A stretch of 64,000 bases of DNA from Forficula auricularia (lineage: Eukaryota > Arthropoda > Insecta > Dermaptera > Forficulidae). The stretch spans positions 9,602,598 to 9,666,597 of the forward strand of contig JALMQS010000061.1 of NCBI GenBank assembly GCA_024734495.1, given 5' to 3'. The position numbers were made by a program, and so were the translations under genes. The notes below the pieces were generated by a model, which did no database searches, had not been told where the DNA came from, and saw nothing but the letters and a program-made list of their open reading frames with translations. Below are positions 21,950 to 32,455 of the stretch, in pieces (position 1 is the stretch's first letter; each line of letters begins with the position of its first letter).

Positions 21950-22495
21950 TTTAATTTTCTCATTAATATATCAAAGAATAATTGATACGTCAACAAGAAT
22001 TATTTTGACCGCGCTGATTTGAAAAAAAGATATTTTTATCTCGCGAGACTACTGCGGATTACGCTATTGGAGTCTGCGGAGTATAAAGTCTGGACCAAGA
22101 GAGAAAAGATGTAATCCACTTAGCTACAATCCAACGTCATTTCGCGTATAGCCCGCTAGACATTCGGATGGATCACCGCGATCATTCACGCTATACACGA
22201 AATGACGTTGGATTGTAGCTAAGTGGATTACATCTTTTCTCTCTTGGTCAGACTTATACTCCGCAGACTCCAATAGCGTAGTCTCGCGAGATAAAAATAT
22301 CTTTTTCAAATCAGCGCGGTCAAAATAATTCTTGTTGACGTATCAATTATTCTTTGATATATTAATGAGAAAATTAAAATTTATTTAATATCATTATTTC
22401 AAGTTAGAAATATATAAGTTCAAATATTATTTTCACTCAATATTTGACAAAAATTCCCTACATTAGATTCGCGATGGAATCAAATGTAGAAAACC
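21950..22495. mobile_element. Family F palindrome
   Basis: The left arm (21955-22178) and right arm (22186-22378) are near-perfect complements. They include ACTCCGCAGACTCCAATAGC, TCCAACGTCATTTCGCGTAT and ATTCTTTGATATATTAATGA blocks. The flank after 22378 (TTGACAAAAATTCCCTACAT) matches the blocks at 10920 and 11370. The minus-strand 61-codon open frame in the right arm is a by-product. No transposase. Confidence 0.7.
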
Positions 22496-23155
22496 TTCAG
22501 TCAATATAAACATGTAATTTGAGGTTATGTAAGTGAACCAAAAACGCGTGAAAATAAACCTTAAATTAGCTTATATGAAAAAAGTTCAATGTTTTGCCTA
22601 TGCCAAAAGCTCAAAGATTATTAAAATTAGGTCCTTTAGTTGTGAGATAAGAGGTAAAAAGATTATAGCAGGATTACCTAAAATTGTAATCAATTGCTAA
22701 GGTGAAAAATATTATTTGAAATTTTAATATATATCGGAATTTTAGAGCTCAACCAAATTGATTCTAACGCGGTATATTTAACAATATCAAATCTTTTATA
22801 TGAGTATAATAATTGAAGAAAAATAAGTTTCTTTCTAACCATAAAAAAGTATATGTTTACCTCTCAACTTACCAAACCAAAAGACAGAGAGAATATGAAT
22901 TTTCTTTGCAAACTGGGCTCAAAATTAGTGGGGAAATAGTCTCAAAACAAGTTTGCCAACGCCGGAGTCAAAGAGATATAGTTCCTCTGTTCACACTGGC
23001 CTGAATATTTGAAAAGGAGAAGATAAGCAATTTAGTAAACAAATTTTAAGACATAGTGAAAGCAGGCCTTAACACCCCGGCCCTCATAATGAGCGAATAA
23101 TCAATATTCCTCATTATAAAGGAGAAATAGTATTATTCCATTCTTGGTTTTTTAT
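22496..23155. other. Possible BEL/Pao 3' LTR region (minus strand)
   Basis: Reading the minus strand past the Pol tail, a purine-rich stretch GAGGGCCGGGG (about 23076-23086) is followed by TGTTAAGGCC, which looks like a polypurine tract and the start of an LTR. The other LTR end was not found, so the extent is unknown. The 63-codon plus-strand open frame at 22813-23004 shows no domain. Confidence 0.4.
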
Positions 23156-23345
23156 TTATTCTGAGGGTAAAATAGTAATTTTAGTTAAAGGTCTTTTTAT
23201 AATTCCCGATCGAGTTTTAATAGAAACGATTCTTGTGACATCGTTTTGACCAGGATAAATCTCAACTATACGGCCCATTCACGTTGGTGAAGGAAGGAAA
23301 TTATTCTCATTAACGATAAGTATAGAAAAGTGTGGGATAAGTTTA
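23156..23345 (-). pseudogene. BEL/Pao retrotransposon Pol C-terminus
   Basis: The minus strand reads an end of the type WIGRIVEIYPGQNDVTRIVS, then GIIKRPLTKITILPSE and a stop at 23156-23158. This pattern (GR-VE--PG---I-RVV---T--G--KRP--K---LP) is the conserved domain downstream of integrase at the C-terminus of BEL/Pao Pol proteins. Only about 60 residues remain. The upstream integrase, RT and gag are absent, cut off by LINE A copy 3. Confidence 0.75.
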
Positions 23346-23403
23346 GTGAATGACGAATAGCGAGATACATACTTAATTAAATACTCATTGACTGTAATGA
23401 TGC

Positions 23404-23951
23404 AAATCTGAATAAATGGGGCTCTCAAAATTTAGTTAACTTTAATTCAAATAAGACTCAATGTTGTCTAATTTCTAGGCGCGAAAATAGAGATTTCCCT
23501 GATATTCACTTCGATTCGAATACCCTGAAAATGTGTGACAGCCTATCCATGTTGGGCGTCTCTGTCGCATCTGACCTGTCTTGGAATGAACACATCTCCT
23601 CTGTGGCGAAATCTGCAGCAAGGAAGATGGGCTTCTTATTCAGGTCCAAGCGATTTTACAAACCCTCACAACTTCTCACCATCTACAAGGCCCAAATCCG
23701 CCCCTGTCTCGAATACGGCTCTCATCTGTGGAGGGGAGCCTCAAAATATTCTCTTGCTACCCTTGATGCAATTCAGAAACGAGCCGTCAGGCTAATTGAC
23801 GATTCTACCCTCACCGACTCCCTCGACTCCCTCGACCTCATCGAAGAGATGTCTCTGCCCTTTCCCTTTTCTATAGATACTATCACGGCAGGTGCTCTGA
23901 TGAGATAAAATCAATAATTCCCCCCAAAGCATGCTTTGCACGCAGCACACG
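23404..23951 (+). mobile_element. LINE family A, internal fragment (copy A3)
   Basis: Plus-strand copy beginning within the RT after the YADD region and stopping before the C-terminus. The open frame 23531-23908 covers MCDSLSMLGVSVASDLSW through the thumb. A small deletion near 23835 (CTCGACCTCATCG in place of the longer form) shifts the frame, giving a false C-terminus. It is truncated at both ends with no poly-A, which is unusual for simple LINE insertion and suggests later rearrangement. Confidence 0.85.
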
Positions 23952-24121
23952 TCTGATTGTGTCATTGTAGTTTATTTTTGTTTGATTGTGAGCTTGGACA
24001 GGTTTGAATTATTAATTAATAAATTGTATTAAAGCTGTATATATAGAGATATGTATAAATGTACAAATAAATTAGTTCTTTTTCATGTGTTTTCAGAATA
24101 AATCATTATATAGATTTTTAA
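23952..24121. other. Unassigned short stretch
   Basis: Nothing recognised. Confidence 0.35.
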
Positions 24122-24720
24122 CTTCTAATTCGGACTTTTCCATATCAAATTGAGAATTTCTATAAAACCATGCATATTTTACATATTAATTATAGCCCTT
24201 TACCTGAAAAAGTTTCTTGAGAATACAAAATTCTAATCTTGAAAGGTTTTAGTTGAAATATATTAAAATGCACCAAGTTTTAGCTTTTTCCTGAAAACCT
24301 TTCGTGAGAGTTAAATTAAATTTGATATGGAAAAGTCCGAATTAGAAGTTAAAAACCTAAATATAATGATAGATTTAGTTAATTGAGATTTGATTATAAA
24401 ATATTAATAATATATAGGAGAATTTTTTTTTAATTGTTCATCAGTTCAAATTAAATTCTAAATTCAATGACAAATTGTTTATAAATTATTTGTCTATTAA
24501 AAATTATTTAAATATATTCATGTTAATAAATTGAGAATGAGTTATATATGCAGATTGACAAATTCCAAATCTTGAACGAAATTGTATGTATGAATATGGA
24601 AAGTTATTATTTTGTATATAATTGTATATATAAAAAAATGTTTCAATTTTCAGTACTACTGAAGATGGTTTAGCAGGGGTGACCGAAACTGCGTTTTGCA
24701 AATCTATCTATTATAATAAA
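24122..24720 (+). repeat. Dispersed repeat (family I) with hammerhead-like motif
   Basis: Blocks AATTAGAAGTTAAAA, AATATAATGATAGATTTAG and TTAATTGTTCATCAGTTC recur at 60995-61200. The 3' part (24540-24705) matches the complement of 25826-25990 inside the insertion in the Jockey LINE. It carries CTGAAGA (24659), a stem GGT/ACC and GAAACTG (24685-24691). An inverted repeat (TTCGGACTTTTCCATATCAA and complement at about 24131 and 24330) is also present. No protein. Confidence 0.5.
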
Positions 24721-24984
24721 TAATGTTAATTGTTTAAAAGTCTTAGCTAATATTCTTCCTGGATATTCATTAGTAGCTAATGAGGTGTGACGTCATACGC
24801 TTATCACTAATCCCCAACAAGTATTTATAATTGAAAGGTGGAATGATAAGTGATAATTCAAAATCTCAAAGCAAGAGGAGGTGTCTCAAATAAACGAGAA
24901 GAAAAATATCAATTAAAAAAGAACAAGAACTGTTTTAGTGTGGAATATTAAGTTAATTTTGTTTTCTTTTTACGTTATTGATCT

Positions 24985-26893
24985 TTGTTTTTCCCAGAAC
25001 ATCAATTTGGATTCCGAAATAACCATGGGACAATAGAGCAAGTACATAGGATCGTTAACCAAATAAACAGCGATTTAAATGCTAAAAGATTTTGTTCAGC
25101 TGCTTTCCTTGATATATCCCAAGCTTTTGACAAGGTTTGGCATGCAGGATTGAAGGTTAAACTAAAAAAGATTCTCCCTTATCCCCATTTTGAATTACTA
25201 AAATCTTATTTGACTAATAGACACTTCCTGGTGAAACAAGGAACCGAATACACTGATCTGCAACCTATATATTCGGGTGTCCCTCAAGGGAGTGTTCTCG
25301 GCCCTATATTATACCTCTTGTATACAGCAGACCTACCAACAACAAAAACTACAATGATAGCAACATATGCTGATGACACTGCGATTCTGGCATCCCATAC
25401 CGATCCAGCATCAGCCTCAAGAAATCTCCAAACGAACCTAAACAAAATCCAGCATTGGTTAAAAGTATGGCGTATTAAAGCCAATGAAAGTAAGTCAACG
25501 CACGTCACATTTACACTACGTAGAGAAACATGTCCCCTGTGAAAATCAACAACTGTGAACTCCCACAAGCCAAAGATGCCAAATACCTCGGCATTCACTT
25601 AGACCGCCGCCTTACTTGGAGAAAACATATATTGACCAAACGGAAGCAATTAGGACTTAAACTAAGCAACATGTATTGGCTTATTAGCCGTAAATCAAGA
25701 TTATCCTTGGATAACAAGATATTACTTTACAATTTTTCATTAAATTGAAAGGTTGGTTTTGTCACAAAAATAATAAAACAATAATTTTAATAACTATTAG
25801 AATTATTTAATTGATTACTATACAGTTTCGGTCACCACTGGTCGACCATCCTCAGTAGTTCTAAAAATTGAAATGAAACATTTATTTACATTTTTTCTTT
25901 TTATAGAGAATTATATAACACAAAATTTTTTTATAATAATTTGAAATCATACATACATCTCGTTCAAGAACCGGAATTTGTCATTTCACATGAAACATTC
26001 ATTCTTAAATCTTCAATATAGATAGATCACACAATTCATTACAATCACACACACATATATACATATATAGCAACAATTTATAAAAACGTTTACTAGTGAA
26101 CTAGAAACTATTTTGAATTAATGATTATATTAAATACTATTTTCAATTTTATTTTTTTCTAATTATCTCATTGCATCGTCAATTATTATACAATTAAAAA
26201 ACCCATTATAAATAATCCATTCTAGAAACACATTATAAGTTAAATTCATTCTTTATTTTTAATTTTTTATTAATGAAATATCAAAAAACATACATCTTCC
26301 TATTACATTTTTCTTTCAAAATCAATACTTGTTTAATCAACACACCAAATCAAATCAATATTTTTACAACAATGACACAATTAGACTATAACATTCTGAT
26401 ATGCTTTCAGAATCCATTTTGAAATTTACAGAATATATCGATATCCTTCAATATATAAAGAGATTCTTTTATTTTTTCTCTTTTATTATTTTTGTGACAA
26501 AACCAACCTTTCAATTTAATGAAAAATTTAAATCAAGTCACTTAAGTTCTGGAAGAAAATTAATAAATTACTTTACAAGTCTATTCTTAAGCCCTTCTGG
26601 ACTTACGGAATTCAGCTGTGGGGCACCGCCAGTATCTCCAACATTAACATCATACAAAGGTTCCAAAACAAAATGTTGCGTGTCATCGCGCCTTATTACG
26701 TCTCTAACAAAATAATCCATCATGACATCCCTTTGGAAAGTGTTAAGGAGGCCATACTTCGCTTCAGTGAAAAATACACCAAAAGAGTGTTAGTGCATCC
26801 TAATGTGTTAGCCAACAGACTAAATGTGCCCAACAGTGAAGTGCGCAGATTGAAACGCCTGATGCCATCCGACCTGACTTCAGGACTTAGATA
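24985..26893 (+). pseudogene. Reverse transcriptase of the Jockey-like LINE (broken)
   Basis: First frame (24985-25542): HQFGFRNNHGT at residues 6-16, AAFLDISQAFDKVWH at 39-53, YSGVPQGSVLGP at 96-107 and the catalytic YADD at 128-131. A one-base shift near 25530 moves to the frame 25530-25748 (DAKYLGIHLDRRLTWRKHI). The insertion then interrupts at a codon within KILLY. After it, KPFWTYGIQLWG and RFQNKMLRVI, typical of the Jockey RT C-terminal region, continue from 26567 to a stop near 26892 with one further shift. All catalytic residues present are intact. Confidence 0.88.
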
Positions 26894-27119
26894 AAAAAAA
26901 CCATAAACTCTATTATATAATAAGATTTAGTAAGAGAGATCCTTCACTGGAGGGATACTCTACATGCCAGTAAATTTAAAATTATTATTATTTTTGTATT
27001 TAATTCTTAATTGTTTTATATAATTGTAATAATAATAAGTCATAACAAAAGCTTATTGCCTTTTCAGGCAGATTGCTGAACTCACTAAGAGTTAATAAAA
27101 AAAAAAAAAAAAAAAAAAA
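24988..27119 (+). mobile_element. Jockey-like LINE, 5'-truncated, split by an insertion
   Basis: The RT starts at about 24988, the C-terminal domain continues after the insertion at 25733-26566, a 3' UTR runs to about 27092 and a poly-A of about 27 bases ends at 27119. The flanks ATCTTTGTTTT (24980) and ATCTTTTGTTTT (27119) could be the target-site duplication with one difference. No endonuclease is present because of 5' truncation. It is different from families A, C and RTE. Confidence 0.88.
25733..26566. mobile_element. Insertion with 12-bp TSD and inverted arms
   Basis: It is flanked by ATTACTTTACAA at 25721-25732 and 26567-26578, a 12-bp target duplication that exactly restores the LINE frame when removed. 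The arms TTTTTCATTAAATTGAAAGG and the complement near 26510-26526 pair; about 40 bp at the right end lie outside the inverted repeat. A minus-strand motif CTGAGGA...GGTGACCGAAACTG lies at 25826-25856. No open reading frame. An inverted terminal arm with a one-sided tail and long variable TSD is more like a Penelope-type insertion than a simple MITE; this is inference. Confidence 0.75.
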
Positions 27120-28446
27120 TCTTTTGTTTTAAATTTGTGTAAATAAACAACTTTGTACTTAATTTATTGGCTTTTTTAGTCACGCCTGCCCATAAATTAG
27201 AGTTCATTCACAAAGAGTCCACAAAAAAAAAGAAAAAAATAATATAATAGATTTTAATTCCAAATTACATTTTTAAATTTTATGCAAAACTTTTGTCCAA
27301 TAAAATAAATTAATTGAAAATTGTACAAAAACAAATTTTATTTTCTGTTTTAGAACAAAAATTAATTCGTTAAAATTAACTTTCAATATATATTAAACTT
27401 AACATTGCACCTTCCTTGCCTTCTGCCAAGCAAATAGATTTAGTAACATATATTTCACTAAAATGTTTTATCTTAGAAATTAGAACTCCTAGGCAAAAAC
27501 TAATGCCATTTTTGAATCGGTGATTTTAAAAAGGGAAAATCTCCATTTTTTTTTTTTCAAATTTTTCAGGAGAAACAAAAAACTGTTAATCGTTCATGCA
27601 TTCTTAGCTACGATTGCGTAGTATTTTTTATGTTAATAAGGGATCATCTCTTGTACAAAAAAATCCTTTATATTTTTTATTTTAAGACGGATCCGTCCAG
27701 AATTTTTTCTCTAGAGGAGATTACACTTTTACTTTATCCAATGCGAAGCATGGGAGAAAGTATTGGAATCGCTCTCGCGGCAAGCGCGACTTCAAAGGGT
27801 CCTCAGGTAAAGACTACGGAACCCATGGACTCAATTAAGGTCACAAATTGAAGTATTCAATGAGATTGAATTTTAGCACGTGACGGTTTTGCCAAAAATT
27901 ACCTGGAATCTCGTTGAGAGGCCAAAAAGTGCCATTTTTTTGGAAGTGCGTGGGGATGGATGGATGGATGGATGGATGTGTGTGTGTTATCGTTTTTTTC
28001 GTCCACGATTTTTTCCACACCTTTGCGCTGATTGAAATGAAATTGAAAACCTACCATTAGTTTAACAAAATGAAGCGCTGATTAGTTTTTGGTACATATC
28101 GGTCCACAAACATTAGTACTTTATTTCAGTACTTTTTTAGTTTTTTCTAAATATCTTGAAAATGACTTAACCAATTTTGATGAAATTTAATATCCTAATT
28201 AAGTACCTTGGGGACCACAAAAAAGGTTAAATAAAGTTTTTAGTAAAATCATATTTTAAAGTACTTTACTCTATACTAAAATAGTACTTTTTTAATTTTA
28301 AATTCTTTAAAATTTATTCATTTGATCGTTTTAATATAGCTCATTTAACCTAACTTAAGTAAGAATGGTTAGGCTTCTCGCTGTGAAATATTAAAAATTT
28401 GGGAGGAAATTTTATAAGTAACCATAGCAACCGCGTTGTTTTCTTA
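27120..28446. other. Unassigned, includes (GGAT)n tract
   Basis: It contains (GGAT)n and (TG)n at about 27954-27986 and a phrase GATTAGTTTTTGGTACATATCG close to one in family E. A 73-codon open frame (27630-27851) has no domain. No gene recognised. Confidence 0.4.
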
Positions 28447-29160
28447 TCCGTTACCATTGTTGACGACATGGAGGAATCGACTTAAAATCAAAAATAGCTA
28501 TTGATTCTCATCTAGTACTTGAGGAATAACCATTCTATATTGGATTTTTGACGTTTCGGTTTTTATTGGTAACCATTGCTGAAGACATAGAGGAATCGAG
28601 TTAAAATCAAAAATAGCGATTGATTCTCATCTAGTACTTAAGGAATAACCATTCTATATTGGATTTTTGAGGTTTCGGTTTTTATTGGTAACCATTGCTG
28701 AAGACATGGAGGAATCGACTTAAAATCAAAAATAGCGATTCGATTCTCATCTATTACTTGAGGAATAATAATTCTACATTAGATTTTTGACGCTTCGATT
28801 ATTATTGGTAACCATTGCTGAAGACATGGAGGAATCGGCTTAATATCAAAAATAACGATCGATTCTTATCTAATACTAGAGGAATAAGGTTATTCCTCTA
28901 GTATTAGATAAGAATCGATCGTTCATGTTTCCGATTCATTCATGTCTTCATTAATGGTTACCAATAATAATCGAAGCGTCAAAAATCTAAGAATTATTAT
29001 TCCTCAAGTAATAGATGAGAATCAATCGCTATTTTTGATTTTAAGTCGATTCCTCCATGTCTTCAGCAATGGTTACCAATAATAACCGAAACGTCAAAAA
29101 TCCAATGTATTGTTATTCCTCGACTGTTAAATGAGAATCGATCATTATTTTTGAATTAAA
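28447..29160. repeat. ~120-bp tandem array joined to its inverted copy
   Basis: Four direct units start near 28450, 28569, 28689 and 28808 with GGTAACCATTGCTGAAGACA. The array then turns at about 28885-28895 (AGTATTAGA palindrome), and two to three units follow in inverted orientation to about 29160. Within each unit, on the minus strand of the first half, TTCAGCAATGGTTACC is followed by a loop and GGTAACC-complement then CGAAACGTC, a degenerate hammerhead-like layout. No coding capacity. Confidence 0.85.
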
Positions 29161-29289
29161 GTCAACATGAACTGCAAATTGCAAGTGATATCTGATTTAT
29201 ATAAAGGAATAAACATATTAATATTTCAAATGAATTTGGATAAAGTTTAGCAACGATCCGTTGCAGTTTATTTAAAATTAATCTAGTTT

Positions 29290-29639
29290 ATTATAGGCGA
29301 ATCCAATTTTTTTTTTAAAGAAACTTTATTTTGACAAAGTCAAATAGTAAAAAAAACGTTAAAATTACAATTAAAAAGACATTTAAAATTCTTCACGGTT
29401 TTCATCAGGAGTTGTTGTGGGTCATTTATCGATTTCCTCCCAGAAAAGTTTGTTTTCTTGAAGGATGTATTGATATAGTTTCTTGATATTTTCCATCTTT
29501 TTAATGTTAATTGGTAGGCATCAGAATAAATGGAGAATACAGAGTCAATCTTACCAGTGCAGAATATAGCCTATAGCCCTGTTTTCTTTTTGTAAAGGGC
29601 TGCCCCCCTCTGCGTGGCGCAATAAGCCAGTCATTGAAA
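29290..29639 (-). mobile_element. Possible LINE 3' end, unclassified
   Basis: A T-run at 29308-29318 could be a poly-A tail on the minus strand, and the frame reading NKLFWEEIDK upstream of it could be a retroelement C-terminus. This is weak evidence; no RT motif is present. It might be simply AT-rich intergenic DNA. Confidence 0.25.
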
Positions 29640-29885
29640 TCGAAAGGTTGACATTTATGGTACATGAAAGATTGTTTGTTTTTTGTTTTTGTTTTTTTAT
29701 TTTATCAAAAACGGCAATAACGATTTTTTTTTAATGGTGTACTTATCAAGTGTCATGAGTTATTAGTCGTGTATAAATTTCAATCCGATTGAAATAAAGT
29801 AAGGGGGTGTAATATTAGGAGTGTCGCGATGATTTCAAATAAGTGAGAATGTGAAAGTCGTGTGGTGACCACACCAGTTGATTAT
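29640..29885 (+). repeat. Family D repeat, 3' fragment
   Basis: It shares GTGTACTTATCAAGTGTCAT, AAGGGGGTGTAA, GTGTCGCGATGA and the end GTGTGGTGACCACACCAG with the copy at 8371-9066. Confidence 0.65.
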
Positions 29886-30267
29886 ATACATTCAACAGCA
29901 AAAAAAACCAGACACTAGATAATTTTGAGATAAAATGAATAAATACAATATTAAAGAAAAAATATTTCCATATTTTGACTCGATAGGTAATTAAAAAATT
30001 ATTTCTAAAGATAAAACGGCAATTTAATTTTTTTCTGGCTTAATAAATATGATTTTGAAAAAACAGAAAATTGTAACGGCTATTTATTAAAATAAAAAAA
30101 AATATGGTAAATTAAAAAAATGTCTCGTATAAGAGATTTTGGAACAGTTTGGAAGACAAAGAATAAATAAATGATCGATTTTCATTAAATTAATTTTATA
30201 TATATATATAATAAATTATTTGATAGTTTTTCTTTAGGAGACGGACTGGTATAAATATACAATTGGA
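29886..30267. other. Unassigned AT-rich sequence
   Basis: Nothing recognised apart from a short (AT)n tract near 30200. Confidence 0.4.
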
Positions 30268-30530
30268 TGTTGATGAAGGCAGTCCAAGGTGGTTGTAAAA
30301 AATAAGACTATATCGGTTTTATTATTTTACATTTATTCGATAACCGACGTTTCGGAGATTTATTCTCTCCTGTTTCAGGGTAGTTGATATACTTTCATTG
30401 ACTTTTCGTTACCATGAAGCAGGAGAGAATAAATCTCCGAAACGTCGGTTATCGAATAAATGTAAAATAATAAAACCGATATAGTCTTATTTTTTACAAC
30501 CACCTTGGACTGCCTTCATCAACATCAATT
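30268..30530. mobile_element. Hairpin element with two hammerhead-like motifs
   Basis: Arms of about 110 bp (around TTGATGTTGATGAAGGCAG-like ends and complements) pair almost perfectly. The minus-strand motif (30350-30378) is CTGAAACAGGAGAG-loop-CTCCGAAACGTC; the plus-strand motif (30413-30443) is ATGAAGCAGGAGAG-loop-CTCCGAAACGTC. The GGAGA/TCTCC stems are well formed, but the CTGATGA core is altered. Same general design as the other hairpins. Confidence 0.65.
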
Positions 30531-30740
30531 TTTTTTTAATGATATTGATGTGAGAAGGAGATACACCAGAAGGTGGATCCCCTAAAGGCCTGTATGGGCT
30601 GGCCCCTCAATCGTGAAAAGAACAGAGTAGAAGGAAAAAGAAGCCGGGATCACGGGCCAATCTCAGAAACTTAGATACAGTTCAATATCCAATTTACTAA
30701 AGGTTTTAGGGGCTTCGAGCAGTGGTAAATTCTCCGCGCG
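30530..30740 (-). mobile_element. LINE family B-related 3' end
   Basis: After a T-run, the sequence AATGATATTGATGTGAGAAGG and the later CCCCTAAAGGCC, GGCCCCTCAATCGTGAAAAG closely follow the 3' UTR of the family B LINE at 47272 and 36067. The coding part is largely gone. Confidence 0.65.
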
Positions 30741-31064
30741 ATAAATTAGGTTAAATTTATCTCCCACTTAACTAATTGTATAATAAATTATGTTTGCATG
30801 AATTAATCGAAAGTGTTAACATTTTAAATTATATCTATTATTATTCAATATATTTTGGTTGAGTTATTTTATGAAAAAATTTATTTTAAATCACTTTATC
30901 AAAAAAGAAAAAAATTATCAACTGTCCGGTTATTTTTTGCTGTTGAGTGTATAAGAAAAAGGTAAGTAATAAATTGTAGAAGTAAAAAGATTTATTTAAC
31001 AGTTTCTAGTGCGGGGCCCAGGAGTAACTACCCACCCTTTCCTGCATACCATGTGAATTGAACT
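30741..31064. other. Unassigned AT-rich sequence
   Basis: Nothing recognised. The 3' end meets the duplicated upstream region of gene copy 1. Confidence 0.4.
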
Positions 31065-31345
31065 TTATTGGAAAACAAAACTCTTCAATTGCGAGGCGAC
31101 TGAGTATTTAATATTTCATGGATTCAAAATTGGAAGGAACATTTTTAATCGACTGCCCTGACATCTGGCGGAATTATTCTATTTAGCATTATTTCTTGTA
31201 AAGAAAAAACACATTCATTTCTCTCATAATTTTTCTTTTCTTTTCGAATATACTAATATTCAAGTATATATTTTTATTAAATTAAAAAACTATTCCTATT
31301 ATCTATTTAATTTTTTTGTTTGATCGTGAAGAAAATATATCTATT
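31065..31345 (+). promoter_or_regulatory. Upstream/5'-UTR region of gene copy 1 (duplicated)
   Basis: Aligns by eye with 44745-45041 upstream of the main zinc-finger gene. Shared blocks include CTGCCCTGACATCTGG, ATATACTAATATTCAAGTAT and GAAGAAAATATAT before the ATG. Shared sequence up to about 280 bp from the start codon suggests the promoter was duplicated with the gene. No TATA box or transcription start can be placed with confidence. Confidence 0.5.
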
Positions 31346-31639
31346 ATGGCTGGAATAGAAATCATGGATCAAAAATACCCAATTTATACAGGTTAGTTTT
31401 CAACGGTCAACATGTCATGGAATATAAATAAAAGATTTTGTTTATTAATTGTTATCTATATTGAACATTGTTAATTTTCTATTATTGTTTTAAATTAAAC
31501 AGTTGAATAGAAAAAGTTCATTCTTGCCTCGAATGGATCAGAATCTTATGAATATTGTAAAAATTTTGAACAGATTATAGTTAATCGAGAAAGAATTTAA
31601 TTTTTAGGACAGAATCTAAGATTTTAATAGAAATATTAT

Positions 31640-31730
31640 TAAATTGCGATATCAGAGGGGATTCATCCCCCCAGGAGTCGAACCTGAGAACTAACTTGCT
31701 TTCAGGGCAGTCAGCTCATTTTTAACCGAC
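31640..31730 (-). mobile_element. tRNA-like SINE head in intron 1 of copy 1
   Basis: The minus strand reads GAGCTGACTGCCCTGAAAGC (A-box-like region), then GGTTCGACTCC, a perfect B box, with CAGGTTCGACTCCTG pairing as a T arm. It is absent from the same intron at 45088-45556, so it is an insertion. Confidence 0.55.
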
Positions 31731-32455
31731 TTCAAAAAAGGAGGAGGTTCTCTATTCGACTGATTTTTTTTTTTTTTTTTTTGTGCCTATGTTACCTCAT
31801 ATCTCCGCCAATTGTCAACCGATTTTGAAAATTTTTATTGCATTAGGTCCAGTCTAGCTTCCGATTGGTCCCATTTTTTTCGATTTTTTTTCATAGGTAT
31901 TAGACCTTTTTTATTAGGTTTATTTAGACCTAACCTCTTTGTTTATGAACCGATTTCGATGGTTCTTTTTTTATCGAAAGGGGTGTCTTAGGGATGGTGT
32001 CATATTAATTTGGTCAAGTTCTGATGATATGATCACTATTAATAACATCACTAAAAAGAGAAAAATAAAAATAATTTTTAAGAAAAAAATAAAAACCGAC
32101 TTCAAAAAATTAAATGCAACAAATAAAATACACTAAAAGGTATAAAATAATTATTATCTTATTTAGTTACAACTAAACGACGAAATATTAACATGAAATT
32201 ACTTTTTGAAGTCGGTGCCAAACATATACCTTTTATGAATCGCACTCGACGGATCTTACTTAGTACGTTTGGCGGGTACGCTCGCTTATAGGTATAGTTT
32301 GTTTGGCACCGACTTCAAAAGTAATTTCATGTTAATATTTCGTCGTTTAGTTGTAACTAAATAAGATAATAGTTATTTTATAACTTTTAGTGTATTTTAT
32401 TTGTTGCATTTAATTCTTTGAAGTCGGTTTTTATTTTTTTCTTAAAATTTATTTT
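31722..32455. mobile_element. CCGACTTCAAAAAAGGAGGAGG repeat and palindrome
   Basis: 31722-32110 begins with ACCGACTTCAAAAAAGGAGG, a repeat I recognise from memory as widespread in insect genomes; its class is not certain to me. It continues into a near-perfect palindrome (arms about 32096-32222 and 32306-32430, blocks GTTACAACTAAACGACGAAA, TTTGCATTTAA-type ends). The loop is GC-richer (GACGGATCTTACTTAGTACG, TTTGGCGGGTACGCTCGC). It is absent from the paralogous intron. The 65-codon open frame 31939-32136 is not a gene. Confidence 0.6.
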
